Both the position numbers and the translations under genes were made by a program. From assembly GCA_052379645.1 (NCBI GenBank), contig JBQSYU010000012.1: a DNA stretch of 64,000 nucleotides, one strand, 5' to 3'. The stretch is from Arthrobacter_H sp030452125 (GTDB lineage: Bacteria > Actinomycetota > Actinomycetes > Actinomycetales > Micrococcaceae). Of this stretch, positions 8,581 through 16,394 are shown piece by piece. The notes under the pieces were generated by a model. The model searched no databases, had not been told where the DNA came from, and was given only the letters and a program-made list of their open reading frames with translations. Position 1 is the stretch's first letter, and each line of letters opens with the position of its first letter.

Positions 8581-9570
8581 ATGTCCATGGCCGTGACACC
8601 GGAACCGGCAGCCACCGGTGACGGCGGGGGGATTCCCGGACCGCTGGCTCGAGAGCTGGCCTCCTACCTCCAGCACGTCGCCGTCGAACGGGGGATGGCG
8701 GCCAATACCGTGGCCGCCTACCGCCGGGACCTGCAGCGCTACGCCACGTTTCTCGCCGGCCGGGACATCGAGTCCGCGGCGGGAATCACCCGCCATCATT
8801 TGACCGAGTTCACCCAATCCCTGCGTGACGGATCGGATGGAGGGGCCCCTCTCAGCGCCCGTTCGGCGGCTCGTTGTGTCGTCGCGGTGAGGGGTCTGCA
8901 CCGGTTCTGGGCCCTGGAGGGGACCACCACCGACAACCCGGCTGCGGATCTGCACCCCCCGGCCGCCGGGCAGCGCCTGCCCAAGGCCATCAGTGTTGCC
9001 GAGGTGACCTCGATCCTCGAGGCGGTTCCCACCGACTCCGAAGCAGGTCTCCGCGACCGGGCACTTCTGGAGTTCTTGTATTCCACCGGTGCGCGCATCA
9101 GCGAGGCCGTGGGCCTGGACGTCGATGACCTGCATCTGGAACGCCCCGCCGATGGTCCTGCGGTCGTTCGTCTGTTCGGCAAAGGCTCCAAGGAACGCGT
9201 GGTCCCGCTGGGATCCTATGCCGCCGCGGCGCTGGAGGCCTATCTGATCCGGGGACGCCCCGGCATGGCCGCCAAGGGCCAGGGAACACCCGGGCTGTTC
9301 CTGAACCTCCGGGGCGGTCGGTTGAGCAGGCAGTCTGCCTGGTCGGTGCTCAAGGTCGCCGCCGAACGCTCAGGCATCGGGAAGGACGTCTCCCCGCACA
9401 CGCTGAGGCATTCCTTCGCCACCCATCTGCTTGAAGGCGGAGCCGATGTGCGGGTCGTCCAGGAACTGCTCGGCCATGCCTCGGTGACGACCACACAGGT
9501 CTACACCATGCTCAATGCCCAGACCCTCCGCGAGGTGTACGCCGCCACGCACCCCCGGGCAAACCACTAG
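8581..9570 (+). CDS. xerD: Tyrosine recombinase XerD
   Basis: This 329-residue site-specific tyrosine recombinase resolves chromosome dimers at dif, normally with XerC and FtsK. The N-terminal SAM-like core-binding domain spans about residues 20-115. The catalytic domain shows the first Arg in TGARISEAVGLD near 172, the Lys in GKGSKERVVPLG, the HTLRHSFATHLL box near 274, and the Tyr nucleophile in TQVYTMLN near 308. Its position between pyrG-nudix and, further on, parA-scpAB is the usual actinobacterial xerD context. It is not associated with the mobile element at the right end of the window. Confidence 0.92.
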   Translation: MSMAVTPEPAATGDGGGIPGPLARELASYLQHVAVERGMAANTVAAYRRDLQRYATFLAGRDIESAAGITRHHLTEFTQSLRDGSDGGAPLSARSAARCVVAVRGLHRFWALEGTTTDNPAADLHPPAAGQRLPKAISVAEVTSILEAVPTDSEAGLRDRALLEFLYSTGARISEAVGLDVDDLHLERPADGPAVVRLFGKGSKERVVPLGSYAAAALEAYLIRGRPGMAAKGQGTPGLFLNLRGGRLSRQSAWSVLKVAAERSGIGKDVSPHTLRHSFATHLLEGGADVRVVQELLGHASVTTTQVYTMLNAQTLREVYAATHPRANH

Positions 9571-9588
9571 GAACGGATCTTCGACATC

Positions 9589-10146
9589 ATGGCACCCACA
9601 CCGGCAACCCCACCCGTGCAGGTCGTCCTGTGCCTGCCCATCCTGAATGGGCTCACCGGACGCCAAGTGCTCCTGGGGCTGAAGCAACGGGGCTTCGGCG
9701 CCGGCCACGTGGTGGCCCCCGGAGGGAAGATCGAGCCGGGGGAGAGCCCGGCCCAGGCGGCGGCACGGGAACTGCACGAGGAAACCTCGGTGCTCACCGA
9801 TCCGGCCACGCTGGAACCTGCCGCCCGGGTCTATTTCCGTTTCCCGGCCAACCCCGCGGCGGATATGGACTGCCAGGTCTTCCTGACCACGGAATTCTCC
9901 GGCATGGCCGCCGCCTCGGACGAACTCCTCCCGGGCTGGTATCCGGTCGGGCACCTGCCGTTGGACCGGATGTGGGAGGATTCCCCGCTGTGGCTGGACC
10001 GGCTGTTCCGTGGTGAACGCTTCGATGCCCTGGTCCGGTTGGGTGATGACAACGAATCGGTGGCGCACTTTGCCACGATTGCCTGGCCGGAGGGCACAAT
10101 GCCTGATGCCCCTGCCACGGAATCCGATTTCCCCACCCCGGCATAA
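9589..10146 (+). CDS. NUDIX hydrolase (MutT/MTH1-like)
   Basis: This is a 185-residue protein with a Nudix box, APGGKIEPGESPAQAAAREL followed by HEETSVL, at about residues 43-70. The one-domain layout is like enzymes that clean oxidised purine nucleotides (MutT, MTH1), but no substrate-specific residue can be assigned by eye. It lies 19 bp downstream of xerD. It is the first gene of a block that separates xerD from the parA-scpAB cluster. Confidence 0.8.
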   Translation: MAPTPATPPVQVVLCLPILNGLTGRQVLLGLKQRGFGAGHVVAPGGKIEPGESPAQAAARELHEETSVLTDPATLEPAARVYFRFPANPAADMDCQVFLTTEFSGMAAASDELLPGWYPVGHLPLDRMWEDSPLWLDRLFRGERFDALVRLGDDNESVAHFATIAWPEGTMPDAPATESDFPTPA

Positions 10147-10418
10147 CGCGTCTCGGGACCAAGCCTTCGCGGGCGGGCCCGGCAGGACGGCAGCCAGGGG
10201 CGGCGTTCATAATCTAGTGGATAAGTAGCCTAGGAGACCTGACTCCTCATTTTCGAGGCCCTGCGATGTCCCGAACGACCAATCATCGTCGTCGATGGCC
10301 GAACGCCCGCGGTTCGGGCAGGATGTCTGCAAGGGGGTGTCGGTCCAATGCCCGGACTCCAGCTGCCACCGGGGGACCGCCCCGAGGCGGAAGGACGGTT
10401 TTCAACGGAAGGACACCG

Positions 10419-11963
10419 ATGCCGGTCGGGGCTCATCAGGCAGGGGGCACACGCCGCGCCGTGCCGAAGAGGACGGTCTTCCTGACGGGGGCTAGCGGAT
10501 CGATGGGTTCCGCCGCACTGGCCGAACTGGTCCGACGCCGGGACAAGTTCGACCTCGTGATACTGGTCCAGCATTCGCTCCGGGCCCGGCGTGCCTTGCG
10601 GCGCTACATGGCCATGCCCGGACTCCGGATCATCTGGGGCGACCTGCGTGACTACGCCGCGGTGCTCGAAGGGGTCGACGGAGCCGATTACGTCCTCCAT
10701 GCGGCCGCCCTCATTTCCCCGGCCGCGGATCGTGATCCGGTGGCCACCGATCAGATCAACGTCGGGTCGATCATCAACATCCTCCGGGCGATCCGGGCAC
10801 AACCCGATCCCGATGCCGTGCACCTGGTGTCGATCGGCTCCGTGGCGATGACGGGCAGCAGGCTGCCGCCGATCCATTGGGGACGTGTGGGGGATCCGAT
10901 CGCCCCGGCGGTGGGGGACCACTACGCCGTCAGCAAGATCGAGGCGGAACGGCTCGTCGTGGAATCCGGCTTGGCCCACTGGGTCTCACTGCGCCAGACC
11001 TTCATCTGCATCCCGCGATTGTTGAGCCTCCTGCACCCGATCCTGTTCCACCAGCCGTTGGACACCGTCTTCGAGCTCGTGACGGCACGTGACTCGGGCC
11101 GGCTGTTGGCCAACGCCTGCGAGGAGGGGGTCGGAGGCGACTTCTGGCGCCACGTCTACAACATCGGTGGTGGCGAGGACTGCCGCGTGGGGTACCTGGA
11201 ATACCTGGACCGGGTGTTCAGCAGGTTGGGCCTGCCCCCGAGCCGGAAACTCTTCCGCCGTTCGTGGTTCGCGTTGAAGAACTTCCATTGCCAGTGGTTC
11301 CTTGACTCGGACGTCCTCGAAAAGCACCTGGAATTCCGCCGCGACGGCTTCGAGGAATATCTTGACCAGGTCGCTTCACAGGCCTCCTGGTACCTGAAGG
11401 CAGGGGTCGCGCGGCTCGTGCCGGGCTGGCTGCTGAGGGAGCTGCTGATGAAACGGATCGCCAGGAGGCCCGAAGGACCTCTGCACTGGATCCAGGGAAA
11501 CGACCACGAGCGCATCGCGGCCTTCTTCGGGACGCGCACAAACTGGGAATCCATTCCCGGATGGGCGGAGGAGATCGGCGAACCCGGCCCGCCACGATCG
11601 CTCAGCCACGGCTTCGACGACCAGCTCCCCGACGCCGAACTCGGGGTCGTCCAGGCGCAATCGGCCGCGGCGTTCCGTGGAGGCGAGTATCTGGGGTCGT
11701 CCCTGGAACCCGGTGAGCTGCATACCCCGGCCTTCTGGCGGTGCGCCTTCGGCCACGAATTTTCGGCAACCCCCTACCTGGTCCTCCGCGCGGGGCATTG
11801 GTGCCCGGAATGCCAGGCACCTCCGTGGGACTTCGACCGGATCGCCGCCGTGAACCCCTTTTTCGCGCAGGTCTGGCCGACCGCCGAGCACCGGGGCCCC
11901 GACACGGAGAACGGCGGTGCCGAACCCCCGTTGGGGGCCGACACCGCCGTCGCCGGAGAGTAG
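10419..11963 (+). CDS. Extended SDR (NAD-dependent epimerase/reductase) with C-terminal zinc ribbon
   Basis: I chose ATG 10419 because GGAAGGA lies just upstream. The longer frame from 10266 has no such site and reads as low-complexity Arg/Gly sequence. The 514-residue protein opens with a Rossmann motif (TVFLTGASGSMGSAA, about residues 18-32) and has the YAVSK catalytic pair near residue 169, as in extended short-chain dehydrogenases. From about residue 440 it carries CAFGHEFSATPY followed by HWCPECQ, a Cys/His zinc-ribbon-like module not normal for this family. The substrate is unknown. It converges on prpC with only 8 bp between stops. Confidence 0.75.
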   Translation: MPVGAHQAGGTRRAVPKRTVFLTGASGSMGSAALAELVRRRDKFDLVILVQHSLRARRALRRYMAMPGLRIIWGDLRDYAAVLEGVDGADYVLHAAALISPAADRDPVATDQINVGSIINILRAIRAQPDPDAVHLVSIGSVAMTGSRLPPIHWGRVGDPIAPAVGDHYAVSKIEAERLVVESGLAHWVSLRQTFICIPRLLSLLHPILFHQPLDTVFELVTARDSGRLLANACEEGVGGDFWRHVYNIGGGEDCRVGYLEYLDRVFSRLGLPPSRKLFRRSWFALKNFHCQWFLDSDVLEKHLEFRRDGFEEYLDQVASQASWYLKAGVARLVPGWLLRELLMKRIARRPEGPLHWIQGNDHERIAAFFGTRTNWESIPGWAEEIGEPGPPRSLSHGFDDQLPDAELGVVQAQSAAAFRGGEYLGSSLEPGELHTPAFWRCAFGHEFSATPYLVLRAGHWCPECQAPPWDFDRIAAVNPFFAQVWPTAEHRGPDTENGGAEPPLGADTAVAGE

Positions 11964-11971
11964 ATCCGGCG

Positions 11972-13114
11972 CTAGAGCTCGCGCTGATCCGGGCCGTTGT
12001 AGGCCGATAGCGGGCGGATCAGCGCGTTGTTGGCGCGCTGTTCCATGATGTGCGAGGTCCAGCCGGAAATACGCGAGGCGATGAACAACGGGGTGAACAT
12101 CTGGGTGTCGAAGCCCATCAGGTGGTACGTCGGCCCCGCGGGGTAGTCGAGGTTGGGCTTGATGTCCTTCGCCTCGGCCATGGCGGACTCCAGCCCGTCA
12201 TACAGTCCCAGGAGCTCGGCGCGGCCGTAGTAGGCGACCATCGCATCGAGTGCCTTCTTCATGGTGGGCACCCGGGAGTCGCCGTTCTTGTAGACGCGGT
12301 GTCCGAAGCCCATGACCTTCTTCTTGGCGGCCAGGGCCTCCTCCATCCACTTCTTGGCGCGGATGGCCGCGTCCTCGCGGGTCTCGTCCTTGCGGATGCC
12401 CAACTCCTCGAAGGTGTCCATGACGGCTTCGTTGGCACCCCCGTGCAGGGAGCCCTTCAAGGCACCGATGGCCCCGACGACCGCCGAATGCATATCCGAC
12501 AGGGTCGAGGTGATCACCCGTGCGGTGAAGGTGGAGGCGTTGAACGAATGCTCCGCGTAGAGGACCATCGACACCCGGAAGGCGTCCACGACCTCCGCGG
12601 GTGCTTCTTCTCCGTTGGTCATCCACAGGAAGTTCTGCGAATAGTCCAGATCATCACGCGGGGCGACCACGTCCTGGTTCCGGCGACGACGCTGGTCGTA
12701 GGCCAGGACCGCGGGGAAACGGGCCAACAACGACTTGGCCTTTTCCAGTTCCGCCTCCGGGGATGCGTCCTCGGCCAACGGGTGGTTGGCCCCGAGCACC
12801 GAAACCGCGGTCCGGGCCACGTCCATCGGGTGGCAATCCAACGGCAACAGGTCCACTGCGGCCTTGACGTTGTCCTGCAAGGCACGATTGGACCGCTCGA
12901 AGGAGACGAACTCCTCCAGTTCCGAGGCGCTGGGGAGTTCCCCGGTCCACAGAAGCAACGCCACTTCCTCGAAGCTCTTCCGGGCGGCCAGGTCCTGGAC
13001 CGGGTAGCCACGGTAGAGCAGGGAATTGGTCTCGGGGTTGACCTTGGAGACGGCGGTGTAGTCGACGACGACCCCGGCCAGGCCCTTTTTGATGTCGGTC
13101 TCGGTTTCGCTCAT
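11972..13114 (-). CDS. prpC: 2-methylcitrate synthase
   Basis: This 380-residue citrate-synthase-fold enzyme condenses propionyl-CoA with oxaloacetate. The three catalytic regions are LHGGANEAV (first His), MGFGHRVYKNGD (second His) and GFDTQMFTPLF (Asp). The short N-terminus is that of the type seen in methylcitrate synthases rather than hexameric citrate synthases. Citrate synthase side activity is common in this family. It is the last gene of gntR-prpD-prpB-prpC and starts 2 bp after the prpB stop. Confidence 0.92.
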   Translation of the reverse strand: MSETETDIKKGLAGVVVDYTAVSKVNPETNSLLYRGYPVQDLAARKSFEEVALLLWTGELPSASELEEFVSFERSNRALQDNVKAAVDLLPLDCHPMDVARTAVSVLGANHPLAEDASPEAELEKAKSLLARFPAVLAYDQRRRRNQDVVAPRDDLDYSQNFLWMTNGEEAPAEVVDAFRVSMVLYAEHSFNASTFTARVITSTLSDMHSAVVGAIGALKGSLHGGANEAVMDTFEELGIRKDETREDAAIRAKKWMEEALAAKKKVMGFGHRVYKNGDSRVPTMKKALDAMVAYYGRAELLGLYDGLESAMAEAKDIKPNLDYPAGPTYHLMGFDTQMFTPLFIASRISGWTSHIMEQRANNALIRPLSAYNGPDQREL

Positions 13115-13116
13115 GC

Positions 13117-14067
13117 TTACTGCTCCTTTGAACCCGATGGGAGATTTGCGCCATTGCCGTCGATCTCGAGCCCGGGGACCTGGAAATTGAAGATCCCGGT
13201 ATCGAAGCGGTTGTACGCTTCATAGTCCACCAGATCATACAGCCGGGCGCGGGTCAGCATCTGCGGGACCTGCTCCTGCTGGGTCCCCTGGGCGCTGATG
13301 GTGTCCAGGACGCGCTCGGCGGCACCCATGGCGCTGCGCAGCAAGGTCACGGGGTAGATCACCAGGGAGACGCCGGTCGCGGCCAGTTCGTCACGGGTGA
13401 ACAATTCCGATTTGCCGAATTCGGTCATGTTCGCCAGCACCGGCACATCCACGGCTTGGCAGATGGCCTCGAACTCCGAGAGGTCCTTCATCGCCTCGGG
13501 GAAGATGGCGTCCGCTCCCGCATCGACCAGGGCCTTGGCCCGCTCCACGGCGGCCTGCAGCCCATCCACGGCCCGCACATCGGTCCGGGCCATGATCAGG
13601 AAGTTAGGATCCCTGCGGGCATCGGCGGCGGCAGCGATCCGCTTGACCATGGTCTCCAGATCCACGACGTTCTTGCCATCGAGGTGGCCGCAGCGCTTCG
13701 GGTTGAACTGGTCCTCGATATGGCAACCGGCCAGACCTGCATGCTCGAGTTCCTGGATGGTGCGGGCCACGTTCATCGGTTCACCGAAACCGGTGTCGGC
13801 ATCGACGATCGCCGGAAGATCGGTCATCCGGGCGATCTGCCCGGCCCGGCCGGCTACTTCACTCAGCGTGGTCAGCCCGACATCGGGCAGACCGAGTTCG
13901 TTGGCGAGCACGGCACCGGAGATGTAGACGCCGTCGAACCCCTTTTCCTCGATCAACCGGGCCGAGAGCGGGTTGAAGGCTCCGGGGAACTGGCGGGCAG
14001 TCCCGGGGACCAGCATCTCGCGCAGGGCGCGGCGCTTGGCCTCGGCGGTGGTGGTGGAATACAACAT
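13117..14067 (-). CDS. prpB: 2-methylisocitrate lyase
   Basis: This 316-residue member of the isocitrate lyase/PEP mutase superfamily cleaves 2-methylisocitrate to pyruvate and succinate. The active-site loop with its cysteine reads NPKRCGHLDGKNVV near residue 126, the form characteristic of methylisocitrate lyases. The acid residues of DADTGFG near residue 91 bind magnesium. The start codon directly abuts the prpD stop, and prpC follows after 2 bp, so the three are cotranscribed. Confidence 0.94.
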   Translation of the reverse strand: MLYSTTTAEAKRRALREMLVPGTARQFPGAFNPLSARLIEEKGFDGVYISGAVLANELGLPDVGLTTLSEVAGRAGQIARMTDLPAIVDADTGFGEPMNVARTIQELEHAGLAGCHIEDQFNPKRCGHLDGKNVVDLETMVKRIAAAADARRDPNFLIMARTDVRAVDGLQAAVERAKALVDAGADAIFPEAMKDLSEFEAICQAVDVPVLANMTEFGKSELFTRDELAATGVSLVIYPVTLLRSAMGAAERVLDTISAQGTQQEQVPQMLTRARLYDLVDYEAYNRFDTGIFNFQVPGLEIDGNGANLPSGSKEQ

Positions 14068-15585
14068 CTAGAACAGTCCCTTCGGTGCGGCGGCAGCGTC
14101 GATGACACCCGGTGCTGCCACGATGTTCAGCTGGTCCATTTCCCCTGCGGCCAGCTCGGGCAGCCGCTCGGCGGTCGCGATGAAACGCTCGATCTCCTCC
14201 GGGGCGACCATTCCTTCGGCCAGCGAGCGGAACTTGTTGATGTACTGTTCGCGGGCGAACGGACGGGCCCCGAGGGGGTGGGCGTCGGCGACGGCGATGT
14301 CATCGGTGATGACCGTGCCGTCATTCAGCGTGATCTCCACTGATCCGCCGAAGGCCTTCTCGGCGATGTCCTTCGAATGGTAGCGGCGGGTCCATTCGGC
14401 ATCTTCTTCGGTGGTGACCTTATGCCACAGTTCCACGGTGTCGGCCCGCCCGGCGCGCTCGGGGGCGTAGGAATCGACGTGGTGCCAGGAGCCGTCCTGC
14501 AGGGCCACGGTGAAGATGTACGGGATCGAGTGGTCCAGCGTCTCTCGGGAGGCGGTCGGATCGTACTTCTGCGGGTCGTTGGCGCCGGAACCGATGACGA
14601 AGTGGGTGTGGTGGCTGGTCTTGATCAGCACGGACTTCACGTTCGCCGGGTCGGTGGCCTCGGGGTGTTCGCCATGGAGCTTGCGGGCCAGGTCGATCCA
14701 CGCCTGTGCCTGGTACTCGGCGGAGTGCTCCTTGGTGTAGGTATCCATGATCGCGCGCTTGGTTTCACCGGGGGCGGGCAGCGGCACCGTGTAGGAGGCG
14801 TCGGGTCCGTCGAGCATCCAGGCGATGACGCCGTCCTCGCCTTCGTAGATCGGCACGGGGGAGGTCTGGCCGCGCATGGCACGGTCGGCGGCCTCGACGG
14901 CCATCTTGCCGGCGAAGGCCGGGGCGTGGGCCTTCCAGGTGGAGATCTCGCCCTTGCGCGACTGGCGGGTCGCCGTGGTGGTGTGCAGTCCCTGGCCGAC
15001 GGCCTGGAAGATGGTCTCGACCTCGAGACCCAACAGGGTGCCGATTCCGGCGGCAGCGGAGGGGCCGAGGTGGGCGACGTGGTCGATCTTGTGTTCGTGC
15101 AGGCAGATGGACTTCACCAGGTCGACCTGGATCTCGTAGCCGGTGGCGATGGCGCGCACGACGTCGGCACCGGTGGCACCGGTGTGCTGGGCGACGGCGA
15201 GGATCGGAGGGATGTTGTCGCCGGGGTGGGAATACTCGGCGGCCAGGAAGGTGTCGTGGTAGTCGAGTTCACGCACGGCGACCCCGTTGGCCCAGGCAGC
15301 CCACTCGGGGGAGACCTTCTCGGTGATCCCGAAGACCGATGCGCCCGCGCCGCCGGAGCTGGGTGCGTGGCAGAGGGCCTGGGCACGGGCGGCGATGATG
15401 GGGCCGCGGTTCAGCGAGGCCACGGCGACCGAGGCGTTGTCGATCACCCGGTTGATGACCATGTCGGTGACCTCGGCGGAAACCTCCACCGGATCGGCGG
15501 CGACGGTGGCGATCTTATGGGCCAGCTGCTCCTCGCGGGGCAGGTTCTCTTCCGAACGGTAGACGCGGACTGGGTGGTTGATCAT
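14068..15585 (-). CDS. prpD: 2-methylcitrate dehydratase
   Basis: This 505-residue MmgE/PrpD-family enzyme dehydrates 2-methylcitrate, the middle step of the methylcitrate cycle. The family pattern is recognisable in the N-terminal half (RELDYHDTFLAAEYSHPGDN near residues 95-115) and in GLHTTTATRQSRKGEISTWK further on. The start overlaps the stop of the gntR regulator by four bases. Together with prpB and prpC it forms a complete propionate-disposal pathway, with the activating ligase prpE encoded divergently at 16395. Confidence 0.93.
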   Translation of the reverse strand: MINHPVRVYRSEENLPREEQLAHKIATVAADPVEVSAEVTDMVINRVIDNASVAVASLNRGPIIAARAQALCHAPSSGGAGASVFGITEKVSPEWAAWANGVAVRELDYHDTFLAAEYSHPGDNIPPILAVAQHTGATGADVVRAIATGYEIQVDLVKSICLHEHKIDHVAHLGPSAAAGIGTLLGLEVETIFQAVGQGLHTTTATRQSRKGEISTWKAHAPAFAGKMAVEAADRAMRGQTSPVPIYEGEDGVIAWMLDGPDASYTVPLPAPGETKRAIMDTYTKEHSAEYQAQAWIDLARKLHGEHPEATDPANVKSVLIKTSHHTHFVIGSGANDPQKYDPTASRETLDHSIPYIFTVALQDGSWHHVDSYAPERAGRADTVELWHKVTTEEDAEWTRRYHSKDIAEKAFGGSVEITLNDGTVITDDIAVADAHPLGARPFAREQYINKFRSLAEGMVAPEEIERFIATAERLPELAAGEMDQLNIVAAPGVIDAAAAPKGLF

Positions 15586-16232
15586 GCTGAAGCCTCTTTC
15601 GGTAGGGCATGGGATTTGATGTGTTCAAGACTGTTGTGCAGGTGCAGCAGCGTGGCGGCCGACGCGAGTCCGGGATCCCCGGAGGCCACGGCCCGGGCGA
15701 TCTGGGCGTGTTCGCGGGCCGAGGCACGCAGCCGCGCCGGGGCATCATGGGAGAGCCGGCGCAACCGTGCCAGGTGCACGCGCAGGCCCTGGAGTGCCTG
15801 CGCGAGATAGGCATTGGATGCGGCGTCCTCGATGGCGGCATCCAGCTCGCCGGCCAAGGAATAATAGCCATCGCGCTCGGCGGCGGCACTGAGCGTGCGG
15901 GCCGCGGCGTCGAAGCGTCGGGCCAGTTCGTTGAAGACGGCCGGACGGCCGGTCCTGGCTGCGCTGCGCGCGGCTTCGACCTCCAGGGCCCGGCGGAGCG
16001 AAAACAGGTCATCGACATGGTCCAGGGAGACATCGGAGACCACGACCCCGCGACCTCGTTGGGATACGGCCAGACCATCGGCAGCCAGTCGTGACAAGGC
16101 CTCCCGCAGCGGGGTGCGGGAAACGCCGAGTCGTTCGGCCTGCTCCACCTCACCGAGCACCGAGCCCGGCGGCAGGGCCCACGAGACGATGTCCCGTCGC
16201 AGCGCCGCGTAGGCCTTATCACTTGCCTTCAT
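15582..16232 (-). CDS. GntR-family (FCD/FadR-type) regulator of the prp genes
   Basis: The 216-residue protein starts at the ATG at 16232 (MKASDKAYAALRRD). The N-terminal winged helix (about 1-70) includes EQAERLGVSRTPLREALSRL, the GntR recognition helix. The C-terminal helical part has the DxxxR...H layout of FCD ligand domains. It is the first gene of the gntR-prpDBC operon. Two TGTATACA-type palindromes lie between its start and the divergent prpE, so it probably controls both directions. The ligand, perhaps a methylcitrate-cycle intermediate, is an inference. The frame stays open far upstream, but that part is antisense to prpE. Confidence 0.85.
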   Translation of the reverse strand: MKASDKAYAALRRDIVSWALPPGSVLGEVEQAERLGVSRTPLREALSRLAADGLAVSQRGRGVVVSDVSLDHVDDLFSLRRALEVEAARSAARTGRPAVFNELARRFDAAARTLSAAAERDGYYSLAGELDAAIEDAASNAYLAQALQGLRVHLARLRRLSHDAPARLRASAREHAQIARAVASGDPGLASAATLLHLHNSLEHIKSHALPKEASA

Positions 16233-16240
16233 GCCATCAG

Positions 16241-16248
16241 TGTATACA
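16241..16248. promoter_or_regulatory. Palindromic operator candidate 1 (TGTATACA)
   Basis: A perfect 8-bp palindrome lies 9 bp upstream of the gntR start. This core is typical of operators for FCD-type GntR regulators. Its partner at 16315-16324 is centred 75 bp away. Binding by the adjacent regulator is inferred. Confidence 0.55.
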
Positions 16249-16314
16249 AGAACTCGAGATGATGCCCAGAGGATTGGGGGTCCTATCGAGTTTTCGTGAG
16301 TAGATTCGGGATCT

Positions 16315-16324
16315 ATGTATACAT
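16315..16324. promoter_or_regulatory. Palindromic operator candidate 2 (ATGTATACAT)
   Basis: A perfect 10-bp palindrome shares the TGTATACA core with the site at 16241 and lies about 70 bp before prpE. The pair sits in the intergenic region of divergent gntR-prpDBC and prpE, which suggests shared regulation of both transcripts. Confidence 0.55.
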
Positions 16325-16394
16325 AATGGTTGAGCCTCTGTGACCCGGGCCATAGAGTGGGCCCATTACCTGCCCATCTACGAGGGAGTGCCTG

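Noticed and set aside
12050..13225. A 391-residue plus-strand open frame inside prpC.
   Set aside because: Antisense to the recognised methylcitrate synthase.
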